From DTBU01 sp964568845 (GTDB lineage Archaea; Thermoproteota; CALKCG01; B24), in NCBI GenBank assembly GCA_964568845.1, contig CAZMSC010000013.1, positions 1-43,744 on the forward strand: a DNA stretch of 43,744 bases. Reading direction: 5' to 3'. Under the pieces are notes generated by a model that saw only the letters and a program-made list of their open reading frames with translations, was not told the origin of the DNA and searched no databases. Shown one piece after another: positions 24,586 through 34,000 of the stretch. A program made the translations under genes and the position numbers. How positions within the stretch are numbered: position 1 is the stretch's first letter; each line of letters opens with the position of its first letter.

Positions 24586-25680
24586 ATGGAAGAGTCTATA
24601 GAGACCCTAGCAAAGTATCCTTTTATACCCGAGGCAAGTGAGTACTTTAAAGTTAAAACTGGAACTGGAGACATTCTTTTAGCAGATTTCGAAAAAACGG
24701 AGTTTGAAGATGTCGTCATTAGAGCTGAAGAGAGGATTAGAGAAGCTCTTGATAGAGAAGAAGTAAGCTATAAAAGCAATGTGTACGTTGAGCTTTTATC
24801 ATTTCCATTGTCACTTGCCATAGTAAAGGCTGTTGGAGACTCATTCTTAAGCCAAAGATACGCTTCAGCAGAGGCTAAGAGGCTTATAAAACTCCTCCAA
24901 AATGAGAAAACTCAAACGATTTTCCTCAAGATAGCCAATGAGGTGCTCATGTGGAGGGCTGAATATGTTTGGCAAAAGGCACCTTACGATTATGCGTTAA
25001 ACGTCAGAGACTACCTTCAAATAGCCCCAAACTTCCGCGATAGAAGCTGGAAGCTTATAAATAAGCCTATCAGAGACGGCTACGTATATTTAACAAGGGG
25101 GGAATTCACCAGACTCATGGCTGAAGGGATTAAAAATATGATTGAAGATGAGCTTGAAGATAGATTCGATAAAGAACTGCCCGGCAAACTCGGTAAAGTA
25201 GTCAATAGGATTAGACTCCTCGTATCCGAAAAGAGGCCTAAAGCGGAGGGTTTAGAGGAGTTCAAGGGCAGGATCGTTTTAGAAGCCTTCCCACCTTGTA
25301 TCGGAGCGTTTTACCAGGCACTAGTCAATGGACAGCATCTACCTCATACTGCTAGATTCGCCGTAACAAGTTTTCTACTGAATATAGGTGTTGACCCAGA
25401 AGATATCGTTAAGCTATTCACTAAACTTCCAGACGCCAATGAAAGGATAACGCGCTATCAAGTTGAGCATATAGCTGGTTTAAGAGGGTCTAAGACAAAA
25501 TACACAGCTCCTAAATGTGAAACCCTTAAGACACATGGCTTATGCGTTGAAGATGGGAGGTTTTGCGGAAGAATTAAACACCCGCTCTCCTACTATAGGA
25601 GAGCCATAAGGAGGGTTGGAAGGGTTGGAGAGGGAGAAAAATCTGAGGTTTCTGAAAAGCCTATTCAAGAGGTTTTATGA
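24586..25680 (+). CDS. priL: DNA primase large subunit PriL
   Basis: A 364-residue PriL. The C-terminal Fe-S domain cysteines are visible in FPPCIGAFYQA, APKCETLK, HGLCVEDGRFCGRI and the family ending KHPLSYYRRAI. The N-terminal helical half contacts PriS. The ATG at 24586 has AAAGGG five bases upstream; GTG at 24568 is the longer, less likely start. The last 56 codons overlap priS, an unusually long overlap, although the conserved part ends before it. PriL with PriS makes the primer-synthesising heterodimer. Confidence 0.93.
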   Translation: MEESIETLAKYPFIPEASEYFKVKTGTGDILLADFEKTEFEDVVIRAEERIREALDREEVSYKSNVYVELLSFPLSLAIVKAVGDSFLSQRYASAEAKRLIKLLQNEKTQTIFLKIANEVLMWRAEYVWQKAPYDYALNVRDYLQIAPNFRDRSWKLINKPIRDGYVYLTRGEFTRLMAEGIKNMIEDELEDRFDKELPGKLGKVVNRIRLLVSEKRPKAEGLEEFKGRIVLEAFPPCIGAFYQALVNGQHLPHTARFAVTSFLLNIGVDPEDIVKLFTKLPDANERITRYQVEHIAGLRGSKTKYTAPKCETLKTHGLCVEDGRFCGRIKHPLSYYRRAIRRVGRVGEGEKSEVSEKPIQEVL

Positions 25681-26851
25681 ACAGGAGGCGCTGTTTGAGA
25701 AGATAAGTGCAATTAAGTATAGGGAATTCGGATTCTCAACGTTAGAAGCGCGTATGATGATTAGACATTTAAGCTTTGAAAATGAAAATAGCCTAGTCAA
25801 ATTTTTAAGCGAAAAAGTGCCAGCTGATTGCTACCGTTCAACCGCATACTACTTAAACCCCTCAGCCATGAATATGGAGGAAAAAGAGTGGCTTGGAGCA
25901 GACTTAGTATTTGATATCGATGCAGACCACATACAGACCTCCTGTAAGAAGAGGCATGATAGATGGAAGTGTTTGGATTGTGGAGAAAACGGATACGGTT
26001 CAGCTCCTGAAAACTGCCCCAAATGCGGTTCTAAGAGGATCGATGAAAAAGCTTGGTTCTGCTCGGAGTGCCTTGAAGCGGCAAAAATGGAGACAGTTAA
26101 ACTCTTAGAATTTCTCGATTCAGACTTCGGTTTAACCGATCAAGAGATTTCCATATACTTCTCCGGGCATAGAGGATACCATGTACACGTTGAAAGTGAA
26201 GAATTTAAAGTGCTTGACCAAGACGCCAGAAGGGAAATAGTGGATTACATCACCGGGCTTGGACTAGATCCGTCCCTTCATGGTTTAAGGGATGTGGGTG
26301 GGGAGGAGTATTTGACTAAGATTTTAAAGTTTTCAGCTTGGGCTGAGAGGCTTATGAGAAATGGATACGATATTATACTTAAATACGGTTTGGAGGATCT
26401 TCTGAGGATTGGAGTTAAAGATAAAGTTGCCTTAAATATAATTAAGAACAGGGAGAGAATAATTGATTTATGGTGGAAGGGGAAGTTTAACCAAATAGTT
26501 GGAGTTGATGGGAAAACGTGGGATAGCATCTTTTTAGAGGCCGTGAGAAAGGGAAGTGTCTTAATAGACACCGTTGTTACAGCAGATGTTCATAGGCTTA
26601 TAAGACTGGAGGGAACGTTACATAGTAAAACAGGTTTTAGAAAGGTTAAGGTATTAAAAGCCCTTGAAAGCTTTGACCCCCTTAAAGAAGCTGTGGTCTT
26701 TAAGAAGGGTGAGGTGAGGGTTCATGTTTATGAGAGCCCAGATTTTAGAGTTGGAGATTCCGTTTTCGGCCCATATAGCGACGTGGATGTGGAATTGCCC
26801 ATTTCCGCCGCCGTCTTATTGATATGTAAGGGTTTAGCTCACATAATTTGA
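25625..26851 (+). CDS. priS: DNA primase small (catalytic) subunit PriS
   Basis: A 408-residue archaeal/eukaryotic primase catalytic subunit. The metal-binding Asp pair is in LVFDIDADH (about residues 95-103), the zinc-binding loop has several CxxC pairs (KCLDCGE, NCPKCGS, FCSECLE), and YFSGHRGYHVHV is the conserved nucleotide-binding motif. LEGTLHSKTGFR near residue 340 is also typical. The TTG at 25625 stands nine bases after GGAGGG; TTG at 25616 is too close to it. It starts inside priL and ends at the start of gins51 (TTGA overlap). Confidence 0.95.
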   Translation: MEREKNLRFLKSLFKRFYEQEALFEKISAIKYREFGFSTLEARMMIRHLSFENENSLVKFLSEKVPADCYRSTAYYLNPSAMNMEEKEWLGADLVFDIDADHIQTSCKKRHDRWKCLDCGENGYGSAPENCPKCGSKRIDEKAWFCSECLEAAKMETVKLLEFLDSDFGLTDQEISIYFSGHRGYHVHVESEEFKVLDQDARREIVDYITGLGLDPSLHGLRDVGGEEYLTKILKFSAWAERLMRNGYDIILKYGLEDLLRIGVKDKVALNIIKNRERIIDLWWKGKFNQIVGVDGKTWDSIFLEAVRKGSVLIDTVVTADVHRLIRLEGTLHSKTGFRKVKVLKALESFDPLKEAVVFKKGEVRVHVYESPDFRVGDSVFGPYSDVDVELPISAAVLLICKGLAHII

Positions 26852-26862
26852 GGCTGAGCAAA

Positions 26863-27420
26863 ATGTACGATGAAATTCTTAATGCTTGGAAGATTGAAAA
26901 AGCCCATGAAGATTTACAGCCACTTCCTAAGGATTTCTATAGAAGGGTGAGCATGTACTTTAAACAGTTGGCGGAAAATCTTAGAATAGTTGATAGGGAG
27001 AGCGTATCCGCAGAACTTCTCAAGAGTGAAGTAGAATATGCCACCATGCTTTTTACAAGACTCTACAAGTTGAGGATCGATAAAATGATTTCTAAAATCG
27101 TTAAAAACCAGGAGGTGGCTAGATCAAGCCTAACGGATGAAGAGGATGCGCTTATAAGATCTTTAAAACTTTTCAAAGAAGAAAGCGATACGATTGTTGA
27201 AAGTATTTTAAACGGTAGGGAGCCCCAAATAATTCTTCCAGAATTCGGAAACAAAGTGACATTTGTCAGGTTTTTAAAGGAGAGCCCAGCCATAGTTGGA
27301 ATGGATTTGAAAACCTATGGACCGTTTAGACCTGAGGATCTAGCATATATGCCTGAAGAGAACGCTGAAATATTAGAAAAAAGAGGGATAGTTGCTAAGA
27401 TTAAGATTAAGATGACTTGA
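26863..27420 (+). CDS. gins51: GINS complex subunit Gins51 (Sld5/Psf1 type)
   Basis: A 185-residue protein: helical A domain first (MYDEILNAWKIEKAHEDL, LPKDFYRRVSMYF, EVEYATMLFTRLYKLR), then a small beta-rich B domain at the C-terminus (VGMDLKTYGPFRPEDLAYMPE). That A-B order defines the Gins51 group. GINS joins MCM and Cdc45/RecJ-type protein in the replicative helicase. ATG at 26863 preferred; an in-frame TTG at 26848 overlaps the priS stop. It is convergent with the FtsX-like gene, four bases apart. No Gins23 gene lies in the window. Confidence 0.88.
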   Translation: MYDEILNAWKIEKAHEDLQPLPKDFYRRVSMYFKQLAENLRIVDRESVSAELLKSEVEYATMLFTRLYKLRIDKMISKIVKNQEVARSSLTDEEDALIRSLKLFKEESDTIVESILNGREPQIILPEFGNKVTFVRFLKESPAIVGMDLKTYGPFRPEDLAYMPEENAEILEKRGIVAKIKIKMT

Positions 27421-27424
27421 AGGT

Positions 27425-30400
27425 TTAACGGAGTTTTCTACGGCATCTTCCGCATATTATTGATCCGCTTGGCGTTTTAGTGAGGTTTGTGCTTCCACAG
27501 TATGGGCAGTACATGAGCCCCGGCGCCTCCTCGGCTGGTTTGCGTCTAGCCGCTCTTCTAGCTGCTGGTGCTCTAACGCTTGGCATTGTGACTTTAGGCA
27601 TTTTAAGCTGCGTTAGTACGAAACGTATGTCTTCAAGCTTCCTCGTGAGTTCATCAAGTCTAGTTTTCAGAGGCTCTGCTGAGGCCTTGTAGTCTTCCTC
27701 AGACATCTCTCCGAGCTTGTAGGCTATGTTGAGCTTCTCCATCTCAGTGTTGAGCTTTTGAGCTTCACTATTGAGTTGCTCATACAACGGCTCAAGCTCC
27801 AATCCAAGCCTCTTTATAGCCTTATTCAGCCTATCGGCTTGGGCGGCGTATTTAGCCTCATAGTCAGCTAAGAGCTCAGATGGTGTTGTGGCTCTAAGCT
27901 TCTCTATGGTTTTAAGCTTACTTGTGACTACGTGTAGCTGTTCCCTGATTACTTTAACGTCTCTTAAAACGTCGTCTACGGTTCTAACCCTTGTCACGGG
28001 TTGAACCCTTGTTATATCCAGCCTTATACGCCTCTCTCTCCAAGACGGGTAGTTGAGCGAGGTTTTCTCAAGCTCGTATATGAACTTGTGGAGGTCCATA
28101 GCGTCCGAGTACTCAGACGGAAACTCTAAAACCGGGTATATCGTATCACCCCTCCTAACACCTCTAAGGACGCACTCTGTGAGGACGTTTCTAAACTGAA
28201 ATGTGAATTTGAAGTCGAATGTCCCATCCTGGTAGGCGCTTCCAGAGAGCTTCTTAACCTGGAAAGCCCTTGTGAAGAAGTTGTCTTTCAAGTACGTGTA
28301 CAATGCTTCACCGTCTAGAGGCGTTGCTCTAATGGGAAGCACGTACTCAGCCATGTCGCCGCGTCTACGCACGTCGGCGCCTATGTTACGCCTAGGAGTC
28401 CTACCCAGCAGGGTTAAACCTTGGGCTTTAACGCATGGGATGTAGCTTCCGATCAGCGGAACACCTAGACCTATGAGCACCATCACCAGGATGGATGAAA
28501 GTTCGAAACCTGAAACCATCCTCATCTCAGCGAATATACTGAACAGTTCAGGATACCAGCTACTTATCGAGGGCGCGATGATGCTAGATGATAGGTAGAA
28601 GCCAGTGTAGAATAGGTATCCTATCGCGGTGGACAGAAGCCCGGTTATGAAAGCCTCCATTAAAAACATGTTTGTTATAGAGCGGGGGTTACCGCCTACA
28701 ACGGCTAAAGTCCATATCTCCCTACGTCTCTCATAGATTATGGAATTCATCATTAAAACTATGATTGAAGTTACTATGAGAATCGGCGGGATAATCGATG
28801 AAAATCCCACTATATTTAGAATGTAAAGTTCTTCATATGTCTTACATACACCGTTTGAATATGCGAAAACTCTACAGCCTGTAACATCTAAAAACTCTTT
28901 AGCCTTCTCATAGACATCTATGTGCGACTTCTGATCTGGGATTATGAAAGCGCACTTGACCTTGAAAATATCTACATAGTAGGGTTCATTCTGTGAAATC
29001 CCTAGGGAGAGCCTAGGTAAAGTTACCCTCAAGTTGCGGGCATCGATGGAGTCTGGGAGGAGGGCTTCAGAAACTATTATCGTCTTATATGGATATTCTA
29101 CTAGTGGAGAACCATCTGGGAGTTTAATTTCCCCAACAGAATCGGGATTGAAGAAGCCCTTCACTATGAAGTCACCCAAATCATACTCGGCAACATCTAC
29201 CAAGTTGTTAGCGATATTGCTTACTATCACAAATCTAACTCTAACCTTTTCAGAAAGTCTTAAATAGCTGCTTAATGAAGAGGGTGCCAATATCGCACTT
29301 TCATTCCCAGAGATATAGCCACCTCTCACAATATTTGGAGAAAACTTGAAATAGTCATTTAGAAAAGCAGGATCTATACCAATTATATCGAATCTCTGAT
29401 CTAAAACACCTGAACTTGGAGAAGTTAATCTTATAGCGGTAAAACCTGAAAGTGGACCTATTGTAATGGTATCGTAGAGAGATTTGACGTAATAGGATGA
29501 GTTGACCCATTCTATAGATTTTACGAAAACTAGATCATTTTTGACTATGATGTTTTCTGAAGTAGATTGTAGACATATGACGTCTGTTTTGAAAGACGTT
29601 TGAGTTACTTTCTCTGATAGAATATGACTATAAGATATTTTGAATACTGCTAAAACTGAAGCTATTATGAGAGAAAATGCTAAGATTGTTAGGAGAGACC
29701 TCATTAAATGTCTCTTGACGTCTCTTATACTCAAATCTAAACTTAAACTTATAATCGGTGGAGAATATAGAGAGATTAATGTGGGTATGAGGATACCTAG
29801 ACTTCCAAGAGTTGAACCTATAACTACGATTGTGAAATTATCTAGGTATTTAATGTCAGTGAGGAGGAAGTTTGACGATAGTATTGACAATGCTATTTTA
29901 AATTCATTGTGAGATAGTAGAAAGATGAAGAATAGAGAGAAGTATAGTATGAACCTTAATAGGAATTTCTTCCTAGCATCATCTGTTATTAAAGTTGAAG
30001 TGAGTGAAGAGAATGCGTATATGAACACTATAACTATTACGCATGATAGTGTTAGTGATATGTTTAAATTAGATAGATTGGATTGGAGATTTGATATTTT
30101 TTTAGCTAAAAATCTTAGTTGGGTTAATGCAGCGTCATAGCTCCTATTTTCCACCAAGCGCAATATATTGGTATTCTGGTTTACGATTTTTGTAAGAAGT
30201 CTTTCTTCATCGATCATTGGAAGTCCAAGGATTTTTAAAGTATCTATTTTTTCTATAATAGGTGATAGTGTTTCATTTATTCTGAAGTGTAAAACAGGAC
30301 CCATAATGTTAACGTAAGATGTATTTTCAGTCACCAGTGCTTTAACTGGATATGTTTCAGGTAGAAATCTAAACCTGAAAATTCTCACTTTAACTGTAAC

Positions 30401-31042
30401 AGCGTAGTCTATTGGGAAAAGATATAAGCTTTCATATCTATTCAACTGTCTATCTACTGGTACGGCTGGTCTGGCATCTAAAACGAGTTTATCTCTTCTG
30501 AATTGTATTTCACCGTTTGGAAGAATCTCCATAGTTGAGACGTCTAGATCACTTACATTGACAAATTTACTTTTCAACGTATATATGTAATAGTATAGGA
30601 GCGTTTCCTTCTCAGTACTTACTATTTTCGGCCTCACTTCTAAACCAGTATAGGTTAAGATGTTTTTTGAATAGGTGACGTCATATCTTAAATCTTCCAC
30701 CATGTAGTCTTGAATTTTCACAATGGTGAAGTTCCCATATACTGACAGACTATTCAATAAAATGCTATTAGCCAAGTCTTTAGATGCGTTGAAAGAAGAT
30801 TTTAAAGAGCCGAAATCATCAGCTAAACCCTTCACGGTAAAACCGTTTAAAACCAATGTGACGTTTAAACGGGGCACAGGGGAATTTGTTAAATAGTCTA
30901 TGAAATAGCTGATTAAAGTATATTTGACATACGGAGTTGAAGCCGTGGACACCTGCTCGGCTTTTACAAGTGTATTAAACGTATAGGCGGATGTAAGTAT
31001 TGTAAGAGAAAGTATAAATATGGCTATTTTAGCTATTTTCAA
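27425..31042 (-). CDS. FtsX-like permease with cytoplasmic coiled coil and C-terminal zinc ribbon
   Basis: A 1205-residue membrane protein. TM1 at 3-21, external domain 25-325, TMs near 329-349, 360-378, 403-427 and 449-468, a second external domain about 470-740, then the FtsX/MacB-like core (TMs 744-765, 792-820, 849-871; IYERRREIWTLAVVGG and KAQGLTLLGR). This is followed by a cytoplasmic globular domain (900-1015), a coiled coil (1021-1145) and a zinc ribbon with Cys 1179, 1182, 1197, 1200. The longer frame to 31147 overlaps the previous gene; I choose TTG at 31042, eight bases after GGGAGG, which gives a good membrane anchor. No ABC ATPase is next to it. It is the last gene of the three-gene operon. 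Confidence 0.8.
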   Translation of the reverse strand: MKIAKIAIFILSLTILTSAYTFNTLVKAEQVSTASTPYVKYTLISYFIDYLTNSPVPRLNVTLVLNGFTVKGLADDFGSLKSSFNASKDLANSILLNSLSVYGNFTIVKIQDYMVEDLRYDVTYSKNILTYTGLEVRPKIVSTEKETLLYYYIYTLKSKFVNVSDLDVSTMEILPNGEIQFRRDKLVLDARPAVPVDRQLNRYESLYLFPIDYAVTVKVRIFRFRFLPETYPVKALVTENTSYVNIMGPVLHFRINETLSPIIEKIDTLKILGLPMIDEERLLTKIVNQNTNILRLVENRSYDAALTQLRFLAKKISNLQSNLSNLNISLTLSCVIVIVFIYAFSSLTSTLITDDARKKFLLRFILYFSLFFIFLLSHNEFKIALSILSSNFLLTDIKYLDNFTIVVIGSTLGSLGILIPTLISLYSPPIISLSLDLSIRDVKRHLMRSLLTILAFSLIIASVLAVFKISYSHILSEKVTQTSFKTDVICLQSTSENIIVKNDLVFVKSIEWVNSSYYVKSLYDTITIGPLSGFTAIRLTSPSSGVLDQRFDIIGIDPAFLNDYFKFSPNIVRGGYISGNESAILAPSSLSSYLRLSEKVRVRFVIVSNIANNLVDVAEYDLGDFIVKGFFNPDSVGEIKLPDGSPLVEYPYKTIIVSEALLPDSIDARNLRVTLPRLSLGISQNEPYYVDIFKVKCAFIIPDQKSHIDVYEKAKEFLDVTGCRVFAYSNGVCKTYEELYILNIVGFSSIIPPILIVTSIIVLMMNSIIYERRREIWTLAVVGGNPRSITNMFLMEAFITGLLSTAIGYLFYTGFYLSSSIIAPSISSWYPELFSIFAEMRMVSGFELSSILVMVLIGLGVPLIGSYIPCVKAQGLTLLGRTPRRNIGADVRRRGDMAEYVLPIRATPLDGEALYTYLKDNFFTRAFQVKKLSGSAYQDGTFDFKFTFQFRNVLTECVLRGVRRGDTIYPVLEFPSEYSDAMDLHKFIYELEKTSLNYPSWRERRIRLDITRVQPVTRVRTVDDVLRDVKVIREQLHVVTSKLKTIEKLRATTPSELLADYEAKYAAQADRLNKAIKRLGLELEPLYEQLNSEAQKLNTEMEKLNIAYKLGEMSEEDYKASAEPLKTRLDELTRKLEDIRFVLTQLKMPKVTMPSVRAPAARRAARRKPAEEAPGLMYCPYCGSTNLTKTPSGSIICGRCRRKLR

Positions 31043-31046
31043 GAAT

Positions 31047-34000
31047 TTAACCTCCCTCAAGAAGCTTATGTAATTTATCCTCGTACTCTCTTTTAAGTTT
31101 TCCGTAGAGTGATGCTTCCACTTCGCCACTACGGTAGAGCTCATCAAGCTTAGATAACATGCTCTTCAATTTCAAGACCTCGACTGAGAAGACCCTGACT
31201 CTTCTTCTCCAACTATATATCACGAATATCCAGAAGAAGACCGTCAACCCAGGCATGAAGACGGCTGAAATCCTTATAGACGCTTTTAAAATAAGTCTGG
31301 TAGATCTTCTAAGAACCATATCCGAAGAACCTTCATACAAGCCGCTTGAGGCTCTAATGGTGCATGAAGACCCTTCAGGCAACAGCAGTGATATTGGCTT
31401 TTCAGGGCTCTTGAAAGAGCTGGTAAATGTCTGATAGGTGTAAGGTGTTGGTCTGAAAGATATCGTGACATCAGACCCTATCAATGGGTTATTCCACGGA
31501 TCTACTGGAATGACTTCTAATTTGCATACGCGGCAGGGTATCTCTAAGACTTGACCTACAATAGGTGCTTCAAAGTACTGATAGCCGACCATTACACCGA
31601 GGTATTCAACTCTAACGCTGTAGTTTCCCTTAACTAAACCACCTAAAAGAGCGAAACCATCCTCATCTGACACCACGGCCTTTATCTGCGTCATGTTTTC
31701 GTCGAGCAGATACACGGATGCGTTTGAAACAGGAGCCCCATCTACATCTAAGACCCTGGCTTTAACAACCCAAGCCTTGGCTACAGCTGTATGATACAGC
31801 TCGTCTTTCTGAATCATTACAGTTGTGTTTTCAATAAGTTCACCTTGCCAACCGAGTATTTTAAGGTTGTAAGACCCGTTGATGATGTCACTGAATCTTA
31901 TTAAGCCGTTTGAACCAGATAAGCGGACATATTCTTTAGATATATTCATGTTTAGAGCCTTAAGAATAGCTAAAACCCCCGCCAATGGACTGCCATCGCT
32001 ACTTAAGACCATTACATTGAAGTCGTACAGCCAAGTCCTTAAAGTGATGTTTTCAGGACGGAAGATGTCCACTATGCCCTTTCCTATTGTCTGATTCCCA
32101 TCATACGCATACCACTCATACCGACCCATTTGAATTTTACTGGACACATTACCGGAGGGGCCTATGGGTAGATTCAAAGCTATACCAGCCGGACTTAAGA
32201 GTTTAAGCGTGACATCTCTGATGATGGATTCACCGTCGTAATCCGAGACAAAGAACGTTACATTAACCGATGGAGCTATAACAGGTAACAATACTTTCAC
32301 GGGATAAACTACAACGAACGTTTCATTCCATGTTGTTAGTGTGAATTCTATGTTGTATAAGCCTTCGGCTTTACCTCGGAATATCCAGCGAGTGGTCCAA
32401 ATGCTTCTAGCCGGTAGAGCACTATGGTAGACGGCTTTAGAAAGACAATCCAAACCAGAACCATATGAAGCATTTAACATCAAGTCGCTTAGGTCCTTCA
32501 AAGCAACTACGTCTAGGTTTATCGTTAAAATGTTGCCTAGAATCGTTTGACTAGGCCCCTGTGCTCTAATTAGGGCCATTGGAGTTTTAACCTTAACAAT
32601 AGGGGATGTTTCAAACCGTAGAAACTCGTTTTCCAGAGTTTTCAGATCAAAGTACTCTGGGAGAAGCATAATTCTACCTTTAAAGGCGAAATCTTGACCT
32701 TTAACAAGCCTCATATGGTCAGCGATATATGTTATCATGTAGTAGCCCGGTATATCTGTCTGCACTATCAGATGCGTCAAGGCATCCCTCGGCTCTATTG
32801 ACAGCCATATTCCTCCATGAAAGCCTTCTAAAGCAGACCAATTTCCAGCCTTAAACGATCTGGCATAAGAAATCGAAGTCAACGGCAGAATAGAGCCATC
32901 TGACAATATCACCGTCTGGTATGATTCCTTTCTGTACATTGTGTTGAATGGGCTTAATGCTGTGATGTCTGAGCCTTCCGTAGGTTTGAATGTTGTTTCA
33001 AAGTCGAAGAAGCGGCTGTTCGCGTAAAACCTGAAAACCCTCTCAACCAAAACACCAGGATAAGACCCCTTCACACGAATCTCAACACATAATGAGCCGT
33101 TGACCGAAACCGTTGTATTTACTTTACCCATATCAATTGGTGTAAGCCAGGTGTTGTTTGTCATTACGCATGGAGATGCGAAGCTCCAGGAAGACGGTAT
33201 TAGAGATTCGTTTAGACCAGATGCGAGATCGTAAAGAGCATAAAGACCTAAAGTTGGGTTTATTCTGAATACTGCTTTTAAATAGCTGTTTTCAACGATC
33301 AAGTCTTTCGTTCCATTTTTAAATCTGATTTCGCGTAAAATTAAATCGGATGCTTTCGTATAATCTGGAGGCTTCATAAATGTAGGAGAGTATTTGAGTG
33401 TGTAGCTTCTATTCATACTGCTTGCGACGTCTGTTAGGATTAAGATTTTAGCATAGCTGTAGTATTGTGTGTTTGGATAGTACTGTGCTTCAAGTATTTG
33501 ATACGGTACCTCCACGCCGCTCTCATCTAAAAGCCTTAAAGAACCTAGAGCAGCCTCACCATAAGAGAAGTTTGCGGAAAAAACAACAGGCTCAGAAACA
33601 TACTTGATATCCTTAGGGGCAGATACTATTATTTTCATAGGCCATGCGTTAAACACAGTTCTATATGTAAACTCATCGCTTTGAACACTGACGGTCGTGT
33701 TTTCAACCAATTCATCCCTCCAGAAAATCTCTAATACATACGACCCGTTGAACACGTCTTCAAACCTTGCTATGCCACTAGAGTTTGAGGGGGCTCTATA
33801 CCTAGAGCTAGTAGAATCGTTTAAAGGCTTCAGAACGGCTAAAGCTCCTATGGCTGGTTTACCAGTTTCATCTAACATCATTACGTTGAAATCGTACAGC
33901 CATGTTTTCAGGGTTATGTTTTCATACCGGAAAACGTTAATGTAGTTGCATCCTATTAACTGCTCATTTTTATAAATGAGAATTTTATATCCGCCCATCT

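Noticed and set aside
27425..31147. Start of the FtsX-like gene at 31147
   Set aside because: That start would give a 35-residue polar extension overlapping the previous gene's end; TTG at 31042 has a strong GGGAGG site and begins at the membrane anchor.
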